Assembly: GCA_043778625.1 (NCBI GenBank)
Contig: JAYWFU010000044.1
Location: 23,281-87,280, forward strand
Reading direction: 5' to 3'
DNA length: 64,000 nucleotides
Source of the DNA: JACMRI01 sp043778625
GTDB taxonomy: Bacteria > Bacteroidota > Bacteroidia > UBA4408
Shown: piece after piece, positions 53,442 through 63,249 of the stretch
Layout: each line of letters opens with the position of its first letter
Position numbering within the stretch: the first letter of the stretch is position 1
Program-made: the position numbers and the translations under genes
Notes under the pieces: generated by a model
What the model was told of the DNA's origin: nothing
Databases searched by the model: none
What the model saw: the letters and a program-made list of their open reading frames with translations, nothing else

Positions 53442-53966
53442 ATGAAAACACTACTATTCGTCTTAGCTTTAGCATGTTCGTTGAACAATGCGTTTGCGCA
53501 AGAAAAAAGAAAATTACCTCGTGTAGAGTTACAAACCCTTGATGGCAAAAAAATAAGTTTGGATACTCTTACCAATAACGGAAAGCCTATATACATTAGC
53601 TTTTGGGCATTGTGGTGTACCAACTGCATTAAAGAGTTAAATGCAATAGTAGATGTGTACCCCGATTGGCAAAAAGAAACAGGAGTTAAAATTGTAGCTA
53701 TTTCAATTGATGACGAACGCAACAAAGCTAAAGTTAGTCCGTTTGCTAATGGTAGAAACTGGGAATACGATGTATTACTTGACCCCAATAGCGACGCCAA
53801 GCGTGCGTTAAATGTAAATACTATTCCACACTCGTTTTTAATTAATGGCAAAGGCGAAATTGTGTATCAGCACAATGGCTACAATGCAGGCGACGAGGAC
53901 GAATTGTATAAATTAATTAAGCAACTTAGTGCAGGACAAACAATTGCTCCCGAATTAAAAAAATAG
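53442..53966 (+). CDS. TlpA-family thioredoxin-like protein
   Basis: A 174-residue exported thiol-disulfide protein from the ATG at 53442; the longer frame starting at 53412 would run through the terminator stem. Signal peptide about 1-19 (ending NAFAQ). The TlpA/AhpC-like domain has the active-site motif WCTNC with Cys59 and Cys62, then IVAISIDDE near 88-96, and the cis-Pro loop NTIPHSFLINGKGEI near 128-142. Predicted periplasmic reductant. It lies 13 bases before the DUF6029 gene. Confidence 0.92.
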   Translation: MKTLLFVLALACSLNNAFAQEKRKLPRVELQTLDGKKISLDTLTNNGKPIYISFWALWCTNCIKELNAIVDVYPDWQKETGVKIVAISIDDERNKAKVSPFANGRNWEYDVLLDPNSDAKRALNVNTIPHSFLINGKGEIVYQHNGYNAGDEDELYKLIKQLSAGQTIAPELKK

Positions 53967-53979
53967 GAAACTTAATTTT

Positions 53980-55647
53980 ATGACTATAACAAAACTTATC
54001 ATTTGTAGTGCGCTTACCCTTTGTGCCCAGCAAGCACTGGCGCAGAGTTTGGGCGAGGTGCATGGCAACTTTCAAACCGATTTTCAGTATTACAACAAAG
54101 ATTCTTTGATTGGCGCACCTGTTGTTCCCGAAAAATTTAGAAACAATACGTTCTCAAACATTATTTATAACAAAGGTAACTTTGCGGCAGGTGTAAGGTT
54201 TGAAAGTTATTTAAACGAATTATTAGGGTTTGACCCACGCTACCGTGGTGCTGGCATACCGTTTAAATACGCCAGTTATAAAATTGACAACTTAGACATT
54301 ACAGTAGGTAATTTTTATGAGCAGTACGGTAGCGGATTAATTTTTAGGAGTTACGAAGAACGAGCCTTGGGCTACGATAATGCCATGGAAGGTGTTAAGG
54401 TTAAGTACAAGGCAGCTAACGGCGTGTATTTAAAAGGATTTGCGGGCAAGCAACGTTTGTTTTTTGCACAAGGCCCTGGTATTGTGCGTGGTGCCGATGG
54501 CGAAATAAACGTAAATGAATTAGTATCCGCATTTGCTGATAAAAAATTAAAAGTAATACTTGGCGGAAGTTTTGTAAGCAAGTATCAAAAAGACGAAGAC
54601 CCAGTATACAAACTACCCGAAAACGTAGGTGCTTGGGCGGCACGTATGAATATTATTCGAGGTAAAATTAACGTGTTTGCTGAATATGCTTACAAAATTA
54701 ACGACCCCTCAAAATTGAATAATTTTACCTACAAATATGGGCAAGGATTATTAGTGCAAGCGGGCTATTCGCAAAAAGGATTAGGAGTATCAGTATCAGG
54801 TAAGTATGTGGATAATATGGCGTTTAGATCGGACAGAACTGCAACTGGTAATATCTTACTCATTAACTATATGCCTGCATTAACCAAGCAACACACCTAT
54901 AATTTATTATCCACGTTATACCCTTACGCATCGCAGCCTACAGGAGAGATTGATTTGCAGACGGAGGTGATTTACACCATTAAAAAAGGTTCGCGCCTTG
55001 GTGGTGAATATGGTACTAACTTACAGCTTAACTTTAGCAGCGCAAATGGCTTAGATACGACCACTACTACCGATGGCTTGGGATATACGGTAAACACTAG
55101 TAAATTGGGCATTGCCTATTTTAGAGATGCTAATATTGAAATTAGTCGTAAAATAAATAAGAAACTAAAACTCATTGGTACATACGCTAACTTACTTTAT
55201 AACACTGATTTTGTGCAAGGTGTTAAGGGTAAAGAAAAAGTATTAGCGCACGTGGCAATAGTGGAAATGAATTATAAAATTAATAGTATTAATGCTATTA
55301 AAACCGAACTACAAACCTTGTTTACCAAGGAAGATAAAGGAAATTGGGTTACAGCGTTTGTGGAGTACACGGTATCGCCACATTACTTTTTTGCAGTACA
55401 AGATCAGTACAACATAGTGAAGTACAGTGCCTTTAATGCAAAATATATTGAGCGCGAACACGGCGGAACTATTGAAAAAATATACCGCTTGCACTACCCG
55501 TATGTTTCCATTGGATATTTAAAAAACACTAGCCGAATTGCTATTAATTATGGTAAGCAACGTGCAGGTATTACCTGTATTGGAGGTGTGTGCAGGGCTG
55601 TGCCAGCCTCTAACGGATTTTCAGTAACTATAACTACCACATTTTAA
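53980..55647 (+). CDS. DUF6029 family outer-membrane beta-barrel protein
   Basis: A 555-residue exported protein with a signal peptide (about 1-21, ending ALAQS). It opens GEVHGNFQTDFQYY, followed by many amphipathic strands (GLLVQAGYSQKGLGVSV, YEYGTNLQLNF-type) and a terminal VTITTTF aromatic end suited to BAM-dependent barrel assembly. NFYEQYGSGLIFRSYEER near 106-123 is a typical DUF6029 block. It sits between the TlpA gene and an Omp28 lipoprotein gene (5-base gap), a gene grouping I have seen in this phylum. Function unknown; a role linked to the CxxC proteins is inferred. Confidence 0.83.
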   Translation: MTITKLIICSALTLCAQQALAQSLGEVHGNFQTDFQYYNKDSLIGAPVVPEKFRNNTFSNIIYNKGNFAAGVRFESYLNELLGFDPRYRGAGIPFKYASYKIDNLDITVGNFYEQYGSGLIFRSYEERALGYDNAMEGVKVKYKAANGVYLKGFAGKQRLFFAQGPGIVRGADGEINVNELVSAFADKKLKVILGGSFVSKYQKDEDPVYKLPENVGAWAARMNIIRGKINVFAEYAYKINDPSKLNNFTYKYGQGLLVQAGYSQKGLGVSVSGKYVDNMAFRSDRTATGNILLINYMPALTKQHTYNLLSTLYPYASQPTGEIDLQTEVIYTIKKGSRLGGEYGTNLQLNFSSANGLDTTTTTDGLGYTVNTSKLGIAYFRDANIEISRKINKKLKLIGTYANLLYNTDFVQGVKGKEKVLAHVAIVEMNYKINSINAIKTELQTLFTKEDKGNWVTAFVEYTVSPHYFFAVQDQYNIVKYSAFNAKYIEREHGGTIEKIYRLHYPYVSIGYLKNTSRIAINYGKQRAGITCIGGVCRAVPASNGFSVTITTTF

Positions 55648-55652
55648 CTACC

Positions 55653-56555
55653 ATGAAAAAATTATCATTAAAACTACTTACACTACTATGTGCACCATTA
55701 TTATTTATTGCGTGCGATAAAGTTGATGCGCCCTATATCCAAAAACAAACCTCCCCCACCCTACCTACTACCAACCCCGAGTGCGATAACGATGGTTTTG
55801 TAGCTGCTAATGCCGTACGCAAAATATTATTAATAGATTTTACTGGCCACAAATGTGGCAATTGCCCAGAGGCACATAAAGCAGCAAATAATGTGCACGC
55901 ACAGTTTGGTAATAGAGTAATAACTGTGGCAATACACACCACTACTACCTTTGCAGCGCCTAATGGTGGCGGCACTAAATATTTATATGATTTTAGAACC
56001 GACCTTGGCAACGACCTAGCCACTACCTTTGGCTTAGAATCAGTGGGCTTGCCCCAAGGCTGGGTAAACCAATACGATACCGCCAAATTTGATGATTACT
56101 CCGCATGGCAAACACAAACGGTGCCTAATGCTTTAAACCAACCCGTGCAAGCATTTTTAATAATTAAAAATAATTTTGATGCTACTGCCAAAACACTTAC
56201 TACTACTATTAACACACATACATTAGCTGCTATTAATGGTAACTTAAAAATGTGTGTATGGCTTGTTGAAGATAGTGTTATTAATTGGCAAAAAGATTAT
56301 TCGTTGCCATCGGGTAGCCAAGATATTGCACAATACCACCACAAACACCCACTGCGTGCCGCAATAACTACAAGTACTGCGGGCGATGTTATTAATACTA
56401 CCACACCACTACGAGCTGATACATGTTTTGCTCGCACGTATTCGTTTAGCAACTTTAAACCCGACTGGGATATTACTAAACTCAAAGTAGTAGCATTTAT
56501 TTACAATACACAAACCAAGCAAGTGGTGCAGGCCGAAGAAAAACAAGTGCAGTAA
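55653..56555 (+). CDS. Omp28-related lipoprotein with CxxC
   Basis: A 300-residue lipoprotein; the signal peptide ends in the lipobox LLFIAC with Cys21. The Omp28-related thioredoxin-like domain starts near 55 with ILLIDFTGHKCGNCPEAHKA (Cys68 and Cys71 form CxxC), then VITVAIHTTT near 89-98 and LPQGWVNQYD near 134-143. The C-terminal beta domain (about 160-300) includes the HHKHPLRAAI segment. It likely sits in the outer membrane. Last gene of the TlpA-DUF6029-Omp28 run. Confidence 0.88.
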   Translation: MKKLSLKLLTLLCAPLLFIACDKVDAPYIQKQTSPTLPTTNPECDNDGFVAANAVRKILLIDFTGHKCGNCPEAHKAANNVHAQFGNRVITVAIHTTTTFAAPNGGGTKYLYDFRTDLGNDLATTFGLESVGLPQGWVNQYDTAKFDDYSAWQTQTVPNALNQPVQAFLIIKNNFDATAKTLTTTINTHTLAAINGNLKMCVWLVEDSVINWQKDYSLPSGSQDIAQYHHKHPLRAAITTSTAGDVINTTTPLRADTCFARTYSFSNFKPDWDITKLKVVAFIYNTQTKQVVQAEEKQVQ

Positions 56556-56603
56556 CACCAACATATAAAACTAAGTTGAAATAAAATAAACATTTTTTAC
56601 AAA

Positions 56604-56611
56604 AAACGTTT
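56604..56611. promoter_or_regulatory. AAACGTTT palindrome, candidate TetR operator core
   Basis: An 8-bp perfect palindrome in the 88-base region before the TetR gene, 20 bases from its -7 element. TetR-family repressors commonly bind such sites near their own promoter; binding here is a guess. Confidence 0.35.
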
Positions 56612-56631
56612 CCTACATCAAAAAAGTTTTT

Positions 56632-56639
56632 TATGTTTG
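56632..56639 (+). promoter_or_regulatory. Promoter -7 element of the tetR-efflux unit
   Basis: TATGTTTG is an exact TAnnTTTG match ending 4 bases before the ATG at 56644. Transcription would begin at or very near the start codon, giving a leaderless or nearly leaderless mRNA. Confidence 0.5.
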
Positions 56640-56643
56640 CACC

Positions 56644-57264
56644 ATGAAAAACATAGACCCTAAAGAACTACAATTACTACAAGGTGCTTTTGGTGTGTTT
56701 ACCCGCTTAGGAGTAAAGGCAATAACCATGGACGATGTAGCCCGTGAGCTTGGTGTTTCTAAAAAAACACTGTATGTTTATTTCAAAGACAAATCGGATT
56801 TGCTTACCAAAACATTTAGCTACGACATGCAATGCGATGAGCAACGCTCGCTCGAATTTGTTAGCACATCAAAAAACGCTATTGAAGAACTAATATTTGT
56901 AAACGACCACCTGCAAGAACGTTTTACTGAGATGCACGCATCAGTGGTATATGATTTACAAAAATTTTACCCCGAAGTATGGGCGCTGTTCAAAGGCTTT
57001 AAACACCAGCATATTTTAAATTGCATTATCGAAAACATTAAACGTGGCAAAGTAGAGGATTTATACCGAGAAGCTTTGAACACTGAAGTATACGCACGCT
57101 TGTTTGTTGGCCGATTTGAAGTAATGTTTGACATAGAATTATTTCCACACAAGGAATACAAACTACCCGAAATACACTTAAACATGATTGAGTACCACGT
57201 GCGTGCAATGGCTACAGCCAAGGGATTAAAGCAACTAGAAAAACACATTTTAAAACAACAATAA
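56644..57264 (+). CDS. TetR/AcrR family transcriptional regulator
   Basis: A 206-residue DNA-binding regulator. The N-terminal helix-turn-helix (ITMDDVARELGVSKKTLYVYFKDKSDLL, read as segments MDDVARELGVS and KKTLYVYFKDK at about 28-50) is typical of the family. The C-terminal helical ligand and dimer domain (about 60-206) resembles the Bacteroidota TetR regulators placed in front of RND pumps. It is 11 bases upstream of the TolC gene, so it probably represses its own efflux operon. The inducer is unknown. Confidence 0.93.
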   Translation: MKNIDPKELQLLQGAFGVFTRLGVKAITMDDVARELGVSKKTLYVYFKDKSDLLTKTFSYDMQCDEQRSLEFVSTSKNAIEELIFVNDHLQERFTEMHASVVYDLQKFYPEVWALFKGFKHQHILNCIIENIKRGKVEDLYREALNTEVYARLFVGRFEVMFDIELFPHKEYKLPEIHLNMIEYHVRAMATAKGLKQLEKHILKQQ

Positions 57265-57275
57265 CATACCCACTA

Positions 57276-58622
57276 ATGAATATAAAAACAATATCGGTAG
57301 CTCTTGTGCTTGCGCTAACGTATAAATCCAACTATGCGCAAACGCCCAGCCCACAAGCATTTACACTAAAAGAGGCGCAAGACTATGCTATTAAAAATAG
57401 TGTAACACTAGCTAACTCCACCATTGATATGCAAATAGCTCAAGCCAAGGTTAAAGAAACCATAGGAATGGGCTTACCACAAGTATCTGGTAGTTTTGAT
57501 GTAAAAGATTTTATTACCATACCTACATCATTATTGCCAGGTCAGATATTTGGTGCACCTGCAGGTACTTTTATTCCTGTAAAATTTGGTACTAAATATA
57601 ATGCTACAATAGGAGCAACTGCCAGCCAACTATTATTTAGTAGCGATTATTTGATAGGTGTACAAGCCACTAAAACATATTTGGAACTTACTCAAAAATC
57701 AGCCAACATAAGTAATAATGATATTAAGACTAACGTAGCCAAAGCCTATTACGGAGTGTTGGTAAATAATCAAAAACTGAGCTTACTTACCGCTAACATA
57801 GCGCGTATCGAAAAATTAAAAAACGATACCAAGGCTTTTAATAAAGAAGGGTTCGTGGAGTTGATAGATGTAGATAGAATAGAAGTATTATACAATAATT
57901 TGACAAGCGAAAAACAAAAAATTGAAAAACTATTAGCACTAGGCGAAACAGTATTAAAGTTTCAAATGAATTATGATATTAAACAGCCTATACAATTAAC
58001 TGATCAAATATCCGAAACGCTTGATATGGGCGTAATTGATACCACTGGAGGAAAACTCGATGTTAGTAACCGACCAGAATACGCATTGCTAGAAACTAAT
58101 TTAAAATTGAATCAACTGGATTTAAAACGCAATCGTTTGTCGTACCTACCTACTGTGGTGGCTTACGGTAGCTATAGTGGTAGTGCACAACGTACGGAGT
58201 TTGATGTGTTTAAAGTTGGTGGGCGTTGGTTTCAAACAGCTGTAATAGGTGCAACAGTTAATGTACCAATATTTAGTGGGTTTCAAAAACATTTTAAAAC
58301 ACAACAAGCTGCGCTTAATGTAATGAAAACGCAAAATAATATGCGCACCCTACAAAACGCTATTAGTTTAGAAACACAAGCATCATTAACAAGTTACCAA
58401 AATGCTGTAACAAGCCTTAGTAGCCAAAAACGCAACATTGCATTAGCCAAAAATGTGTATGACGTAAGCAAGAAAAAATACGACCAAGGGGTAGGCAGTA
58501 ATCTAGAAGTAGTAACTGCTGCTACTGCGCTAAAAGAAGCTGAAACCAACTACACTGTAGCCCTGTACGACTATTACATAGCACGTATTGATTACGAAAA
58601 AGCAACAGGAACAATTAAATAA
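57276..58622 (+). CDS. TolC family outer-membrane efflux protein
   Basis: A 448-residue outer-membrane channel of the TolC/OEP family with a signal peptide (about 1-21, ending NYAQT). Two OEP repeats are visible: the first starts FTLKEAQDYAIKNSVTLANS (about 29-48) and the second spans about 265-445, with NRPEYALLETNLKL near 263-276 and VYDVSKKKYDQGVGSNLEVV near 393-412. It provides the outer-membrane exit of the tripartite pump encoded by the next two genes. Second gene of the tetR-led operon. Confidence 0.93.
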   Translation: MNIKTISVALVLALTYKSNYAQTPSPQAFTLKEAQDYAIKNSVTLANSTIDMQIAQAKVKETIGMGLPQVSGSFDVKDFITIPTSLLPGQIFGAPAGTFIPVKFGTKYNATIGATASQLLFSSDYLIGVQATKTYLELTQKSANISNNDIKTNVAKAYYGVLVNNQKLSLLTANIARIEKLKNDTKAFNKEGFVELIDVDRIEVLYNNLTSEKQKIEKLLALGETVLKFQMNYDIKQPIQLTDQISETLDMGVIDTTGGKLDVSNRPEYALLETNLKLNQLDLKRNRLSYLPTVVAYGSYSGSAQRTEFDVFKVGGRWFQTAVIGATVNVPIFSGFQKHFKTQQAALNVMKTQNNMRTLQNAISLETQASLTSYQNAVTSLSSQKRNIALAKNVYDVSKKKYDQGVGSNLEVVTAATALKEAETNYTVALYDYYIARIDYEKATGTIK

Positions 58623-58661
58623 AACAAAATTAATTATACATAAATAACACCTACACACACC

Positions 58662-59747
58662 ATGAAAATTACCTACCTATTAGTAGCTACATTATTAGTA
58701 ATAACCGCTTGTGGCGGAACCGACAAAGAAAAATTAACCAAATTAATTACCGACCGCGATGCGTTAAATGCACAAATAGCTACACTAGAAAAAACAGTAG
58801 ATGCTGATAGTACCGCCGTTAAATTTAAAGAGGTAGCCGTGGAAGCCCTTGCTGCCAAGTCGTTTGAACATTATATTGATATACAAGGCAAGGTAGATGG
58901 GGAGGAAATTGTGGATATAAATGCAAAAATGCCTGGCACCATACAAACCGTGTTAGTAGAGGAAGGACGCTCAGTAACTAAAGGGCAAGTGCTTGCTACG
59001 TTGGAAAGCGAGAGCATTAGCAAAAATATTGAAGCCGTAAAAACACAATACGAATTAGTGAAATCGTTGTACGAGCGCCAAAAGAATTTATGGGACCAAA
59101 AAATAGGTACTGAAGTACAGTTCTTACAAGCTAAAACTTCCAAAGAAGCTATGGAAAAACAAATAGCTGCCGCTAACGAACAATTAGAACTAGCTAAAAT
59201 AAAAGCACCAATAAGTGGCACTATCGAAATGTTTAGTGCCAAGGTAGGTGCGTATGCTATGCCGGGTATGCCTTTGGCACGTATTGTTAATCCTACCCGA
59301 TTAAAAGTTACTGCCGAATTATCGGAGAGCTATGCAAGCAAAGTACGTACAGGCAACGACATTATTGTGGATTTTCCATCATTAGGTAAAACACTCAACA
59401 ATAAAATATCATTTGCCGCTAAGTACATTAATCCTGCAAGCCGCTCATTTACTATCGAAAGCAAACTGCCTAACGACGCCGATTTTAGAGCAAATATGAT
59501 TGCCGTAGTAAAAGTAAACGATTACAAAAACGCTAAGGCATTAGCATTACCTGTAAACTTAATTCAAAAAGATGAAACGGGTTATTATGTAATGGTGGCA
59601 AATAAAAACGTAGCCAAAAAAATAATTGTAACTAAAGGTATTGACTACAACGGAGTAGCCGAAATTACAAGTGGCTTAACCGCTGGCGACCAAATTATTA
59701 CCAAAGGCTACCAAGACCTTAACGATGGCGATGCCATTAAATTTTAA
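58662..59747 (+). CDS. Efflux RND transporter periplasmic adaptor subunit (lipoprotein)
   Basis: A 361-residue membrane-fusion protein. The signal peptide ends in lipobox VITAC with Cys17, so it is lipid-anchored. A coiled-coil hairpin occurs in two parts around 21-50 and 105-160. The lipoyl-like domain carries MPGTIQTVLVEEGRSVTKGQVLATLE near 87-112 and the returning KIKAPISGTIEM near 179-190. Beta-barrel and membrane-proximal domains follow (about 210-361). It links the RND permease to the TolC channel. Confidence 0.94.
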   Translation: MKITYLLVATLLVITACGGTDKEKLTKLITDRDALNAQIATLEKTVDADSTAVKFKEVAVEALAAKSFEHYIDIQGKVDGEEIVDINAKMPGTIQTVLVEEGRSVTKGQVLATLESESISKNIEAVKTQYELVKSLYERQKNLWDQKIGTEVQFLQAKTSKEAMEKQIAAANEQLELAKIKAPISGTIEMFSAKVGAYAMPGMPLARIVNPTRLKVTAELSESYASKVRTGNDIIVDFPSLGKTLNNKISFAAKYINPASRSFTIESKLPNDADFRANMIAVVKVNDYKNAKALALPVNLIQKDETGYYVMVANKNVAKKIIVTKGIDYNGVAEITSGLTAGDQIITKGYQDLNDGDAIKF

Positions 59748-59803
59748 GCAATAACACTACTCGCATCGCTAAATAATTTAATTATATAAAAAACATTCAG
59801 CTA

Positions 59804-62800
59804 ATGAATAATCCATTTAAGGAATTTAAGGTTTCTAGTTGGTCAATCGACAACAAAACCGCCGTATACGTGCTTACCGCCATATTAGTACTTATGGGCG
59901 TTAGCACGTACAACAAACTACCTAAGGAACAGTTTCCTGATATAGTAGTACCTACGGTGTACATCAGTACAATTTACCCAGGTACATCACCTGCCGATAT
60001 CGAAAACTTGGTTACACGCCCCATCGAAAAACAATTAAAAGGGATTAATGGGGTAAAAAAAATTACGTCAAACTCTATACAAGATTTTTCGAGTGTGAGC
60101 ATTGAGTTTAATACCAACGTTAATGTGCAAGTAGCTAAGCAACGTGTAAAAGACGCTGTAGACAAGGCCAAGAGCGATTTGCCTAACAATTTACCGCGCG
60201 ACCCTAACGTGGTGGAGGTAAACTTTGCTGACTTCCCAATTATGTTTGTAAACGTATCAGGTAATATGGATTTAGATAAACTAAAAAAGTATGCCGAGGA
60301 TATGAAAGAAAAATTTGAAGGCTTACGCGAAATTACACGTGTAGACTTAGTAGGTGCATTAGAGCGAGAAATACAAATTAACGTGGATATGTACAAAGCC
60401 GAAGCCGCCGAAATAAGCATTGGCGATATTGAAAACGCTGTGAAGTACGAAAACATGACCATTAGTGGTGGTAACATTAACACAGGCGATATGAAACGTA
60501 ACATACGTGTTATTGGGCAGTTTGAACAAGTAAGCCAAATTAACAACCTAATAATTCGTACGCCTACTGGGCAAGCCGTATACCTTAAAGATATTGCACA
60601 AGTGGTAGATGCACACAAAGAAAAAGAAAGTTTTGCTCGCCTCGACCACAACAACGTAATAACGCTAAATATTGTAAAACGTAGCGGCGAAAACTTAATT
60701 AATGCCTCCGACAAAGTACGAGATATTGAAGCCAAGATGCGTGCCAGTGGAGAGTTACCGAGCAACTTAAAAGTTACGTTCACAGGCGATCAATCTACCA
60801 AAACACGTACCACGCTCGAAGATTTAATTAACACAATTATCATTGGATTTATACTGGTAGTAATAATTTTAATGTTTTTTATGGGCGTAACCAATGCTGT
60901 GTTTGTAGCGTTATCAGTGCCGTTGAGCATGTTTATTGCATTTTTAATAATGCCTACTATTGGCTTTAGTTTAAATATGATTGTGTTGTTTTCGTTCTTA
61001 TTTGCCTTAGGTATAGTGGTAGATGATGCCATTGTGGTAATTGAAAACACACACCGTATATTCGATAATGGAAAAGTACCTATTATACAAGCCGCTAAAA
61101 TGGCGTGTGGCGAGGTATTCTTACCTGTACTAAGCGGTACACTTACTACCATTGCACCATTTTTACCATTGGCATTTTGGCCAGGTATAATAGGTAAGTT
61201 TATGTTCTTTTTACCCATAACACTTATGATTACCTTGTTTGCATCGTTATTGGTGGCGTACATTATTAACCCAGTGTTTGCGGTTGATTTTATGAAACCT
61301 CATACCCACCATGATGATAGTAAGGAAGCTAAAGCAAAAGACTTACGTAAAATGTTTAAAAACGTAGCCATAACATTAGGGATAGGACTATTATTTTTAC
61401 TAATGGGTAACCGTATGTTGGGCAATTTAGTTATTGTATTTGCAGTGATACAAGTGTTATTTCACTTTTTTATTGAAGCTGCCATTGCTAAATTTCAACT
61501 TAATTTTATACCTCGTTTGATGAATGGCTACGAGCGTGTACTACACTGGACATTGCACCACAACCGCCCTATATGGTTATTGCTGTCTACTTTTGTATTG
61601 CTAATATTATCATCACTACTTATTTGGAAGCGTAATGGTGGCGTAGTGTTTTTCCCTAAGGGCGACCCTAACTTTATATACACTTACGTAATAATGCCTG
61701 TGGGTACTGAGCAAAACGTTACCGATAGCGTAGCCAAAGTAGTGGAGAAAAAAGTGTATGCTGTTATTGGCGAACACAACCCAATAGTAGAAAGTGTAAT
61801 AACCAATGTAACCCTTGGTGCCCGCGACCCTAGCGACCCCGACCAAAGCCCTGCACCACACCGTGCCAAAATAGGTGTTGCATTTGTACCCTTTGGAGAG
61901 CGTAATGGTGAAAGTACACGTGAATACTTAGATAAAATACGAGCCAATGTTAAGGGGCTTGCTGGAGTAGAAGTTATTGTGGACCAAGAGCAAGGAGGTC
62001 CACCAACAGGCAAGGCAATTAATGTAGAAATTAGTGGTGATGATTTAACTGAACTAATTAAAACATCAAAAGAGTTAAAAAGATACATCGATAGCAAAAA
62101 CATTGCAGGTATCGAGGAGTTAAAATCCGACTTTGTAGACGTGCTACCGCAGCTAGTAGTAGATATTAATCGCGAACGCTTACAGCGCGAAGGGCTAAGT
62201 ACAGCGCAAGTAGGCATGGCTATACGTAATGCCGTGTATGGTAACGAGGCTAGTAAGTTTAGAGAAAACGAAGACGAATACAAAATAATGATTCGTTACA
62301 ACAAAGAGCAGCGTGCAAGTATTGATAAACTAATGCAAACCAAAATTACCTACCGCGATATGGCTATGATGGGGCGCATACGCCAACTACCTTTAAGTGC
62401 AGTAGCATCGTTCCACTACGATAATAGCTACGGAGGTATTAAACGTATTAATGCCAAACGTGTAATTAACTTACAGAGTAATGCCTTAACTGGGGCTAAT
62501 CCTAACGAAATTGTAGGTAAAATAAACGAAGCATTACCTGAGTTTAAACGTGCAGCAGGCGTTGAAATTAAAATGACTGGCGAGCAGGAGCAACAGGCCG
62601 AAACCTCAGGTTTCCTTGGTGGTGCAATGATGATGAGTATTGGTATGATATTCTTTATTTTAGTACTACAATTTAATGGCTTAAGCAAACCTATTATCAT
62701 ATTATTAGAAATTTTATTTAGCATCACTGGCGTATTCATAGGTGTAGGATTATTTAAGATGCAAATGGTAATAGTAATGACAGGTATGGGCGTAGTGGCA

Positions 62801-63223
62801 CTGGCAGGTATTGTGGTGCGCAACGGTATATTAGTAGTGGAGTTTATTGACGTGCTTATGGAGCGTGGCGATATTGAACACGGCAGTGGCAAAAAACTCC
62901 GCACACGCCAAGCTATTATATTAGGAGGTAAAACACGTATTACCCCAGTGTTATTAACCTCAACGGCTACCATACTAGGTTTAATACCATTAGCAGTTGG
63001 GCTTAATATTAATTTTGAAGGCTTACTTACGCACCTCCAACCGCATATTTTCTTTGGGGGCGATAACGTAGCTTTTTGGGGTCCGTTGGCTTGGACAATG
63101 ATATTTGGCTTGAGCTTTGCCACCTTCTTAACGCTGGTATTAGTGCCAAGTATGTATTTAATTATTTACCGCTTAAAACTACGCTTTATCCGCTGGAAAC
63201 ACCGCCGTGCATTAGTAGCATAA
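59804..63223 (+). CDS. Efflux RND transporter permease subunit (AcrB/HAE family)
   Basis: A 1139-residue inner-membrane proton-driven pump. Twelve membrane segments are arranged as TM1, a large periplasmic loop, TM2-6, cytoplasmic part, TM7, a second loop, and TM8-12. Family motifs include PKEQFPDIVVPTV near 40-52, PGTSPADIENLVTRPIE near 59-75, and the TM4 proton-relay pair Asp407-Asp408 in VVDDAIVVIENTHR, the same numbers as in AcrB. It is somewhat longer than AcrB, with an extra hydrophobic and charged stretch around 500-600. Substrate not deducible; with the adaptor and TolC genes it forms a complete tripartite pump. Confidence 0.95.
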   Translation: MNNPFKEFKVSSWSIDNKTAVYVLTAILVLMGVSTYNKLPKEQFPDIVVPTVYISTIYPGTSPADIENLVTRPIEKQLKGINGVKKITSNSIQDFSSVSIEFNTNVNVQVAKQRVKDAVDKAKSDLPNNLPRDPNVVEVNFADFPIMFVNVSGNMDLDKLKKYAEDMKEKFEGLREITRVDLVGALEREIQINVDMYKAEAAEISIGDIENAVKYENMTISGGNINTGDMKRNIRVIGQFEQVSQINNLIIRTPTGQAVYLKDIAQVVDAHKEKESFARLDHNNVITLNIVKRSGENLINASDKVRDIEAKMRASGELPSNLKVTFTGDQSTKTRTTLEDLINTIIIGFILVVIILMFFMGVTNAVFVALSVPLSMFIAFLIMPTIGFSLNMIVLFSFLFALGIVVDDAIVVIENTHRIFDNGKVPIIQAAKMACGEVFLPVLSGTLTTIAPFLPLAFWPGIIGKFMFFLPITLMITLFASLLVAYIINPVFAVDFMKPHTHHDDSKEAKAKDLRKMFKNVAITLGIGLLFLLMGNRMLGNLVIVFAVIQVLFHFFIEAAIAKFQLNFIPRLMNGYERVLHWTLHHNRPIWLLLSTFVLLILSSLLIWKRNGGVVFFPKGDPNFIYTYVIMPVGTEQNVTDSVAKVVEKKVYAVIGEHNPIVESVITNVTLGARDPSDPDQSPAPHRAKIGVAFVPFGERNGESTREYLDKIRANVKGLAGVEVIVDQEQGGPPTGKAINVEISGDDLTELIKTSKELKRYIDSKNIAGIEELKSDFVDVLPQLVVDINRERLQREGLSTAQVGMAIRNAVYGNEASKFRENEDEYKIMIRYNKEQRASIDKLMQTKITYRDMAMMGRIRQLPLSAVASFHYDNSYGGIKRINAKRVINLQSNALTGANPNEIVGKINEALPEFKRAAGVEIKMTGEQEQQAETSGFLGGAMMMSIGMIFFILVLQFNGLSKPIIILLEILFSITGVFIGVGLFKMQMVIVMTGMGVVALAGIVVRNGILVVEFIDVLMERGDIEHGSGKKLRTRQAIILGGKTRITPVLLTSTATILGLIPLAVGLNINFEGLLTHLQPHIFFGGDNVAFWGPLAWTMIFGLSFATFLTLVLVPSMYLIIYRLKLRFIRWKHRRALVA

Positions 63224-63249
63224 ATAATTATAGTAGCAATTACAAATAA

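Noticed and set aside
59974..60783. Antisense ORF of 269 codons inside the RND permease gene
   Set aside because: The plus strand encodes a well-conserved AcrB-type protein with correct motif spacing; the antisense frame has no recognisable features.
62428..63123. Antisense ORF of 231 codons inside the RND permease gene
   Set aside because: Shadow of conserved membrane segments on the opposite strand; hydrophobic only because of codon complementarity.
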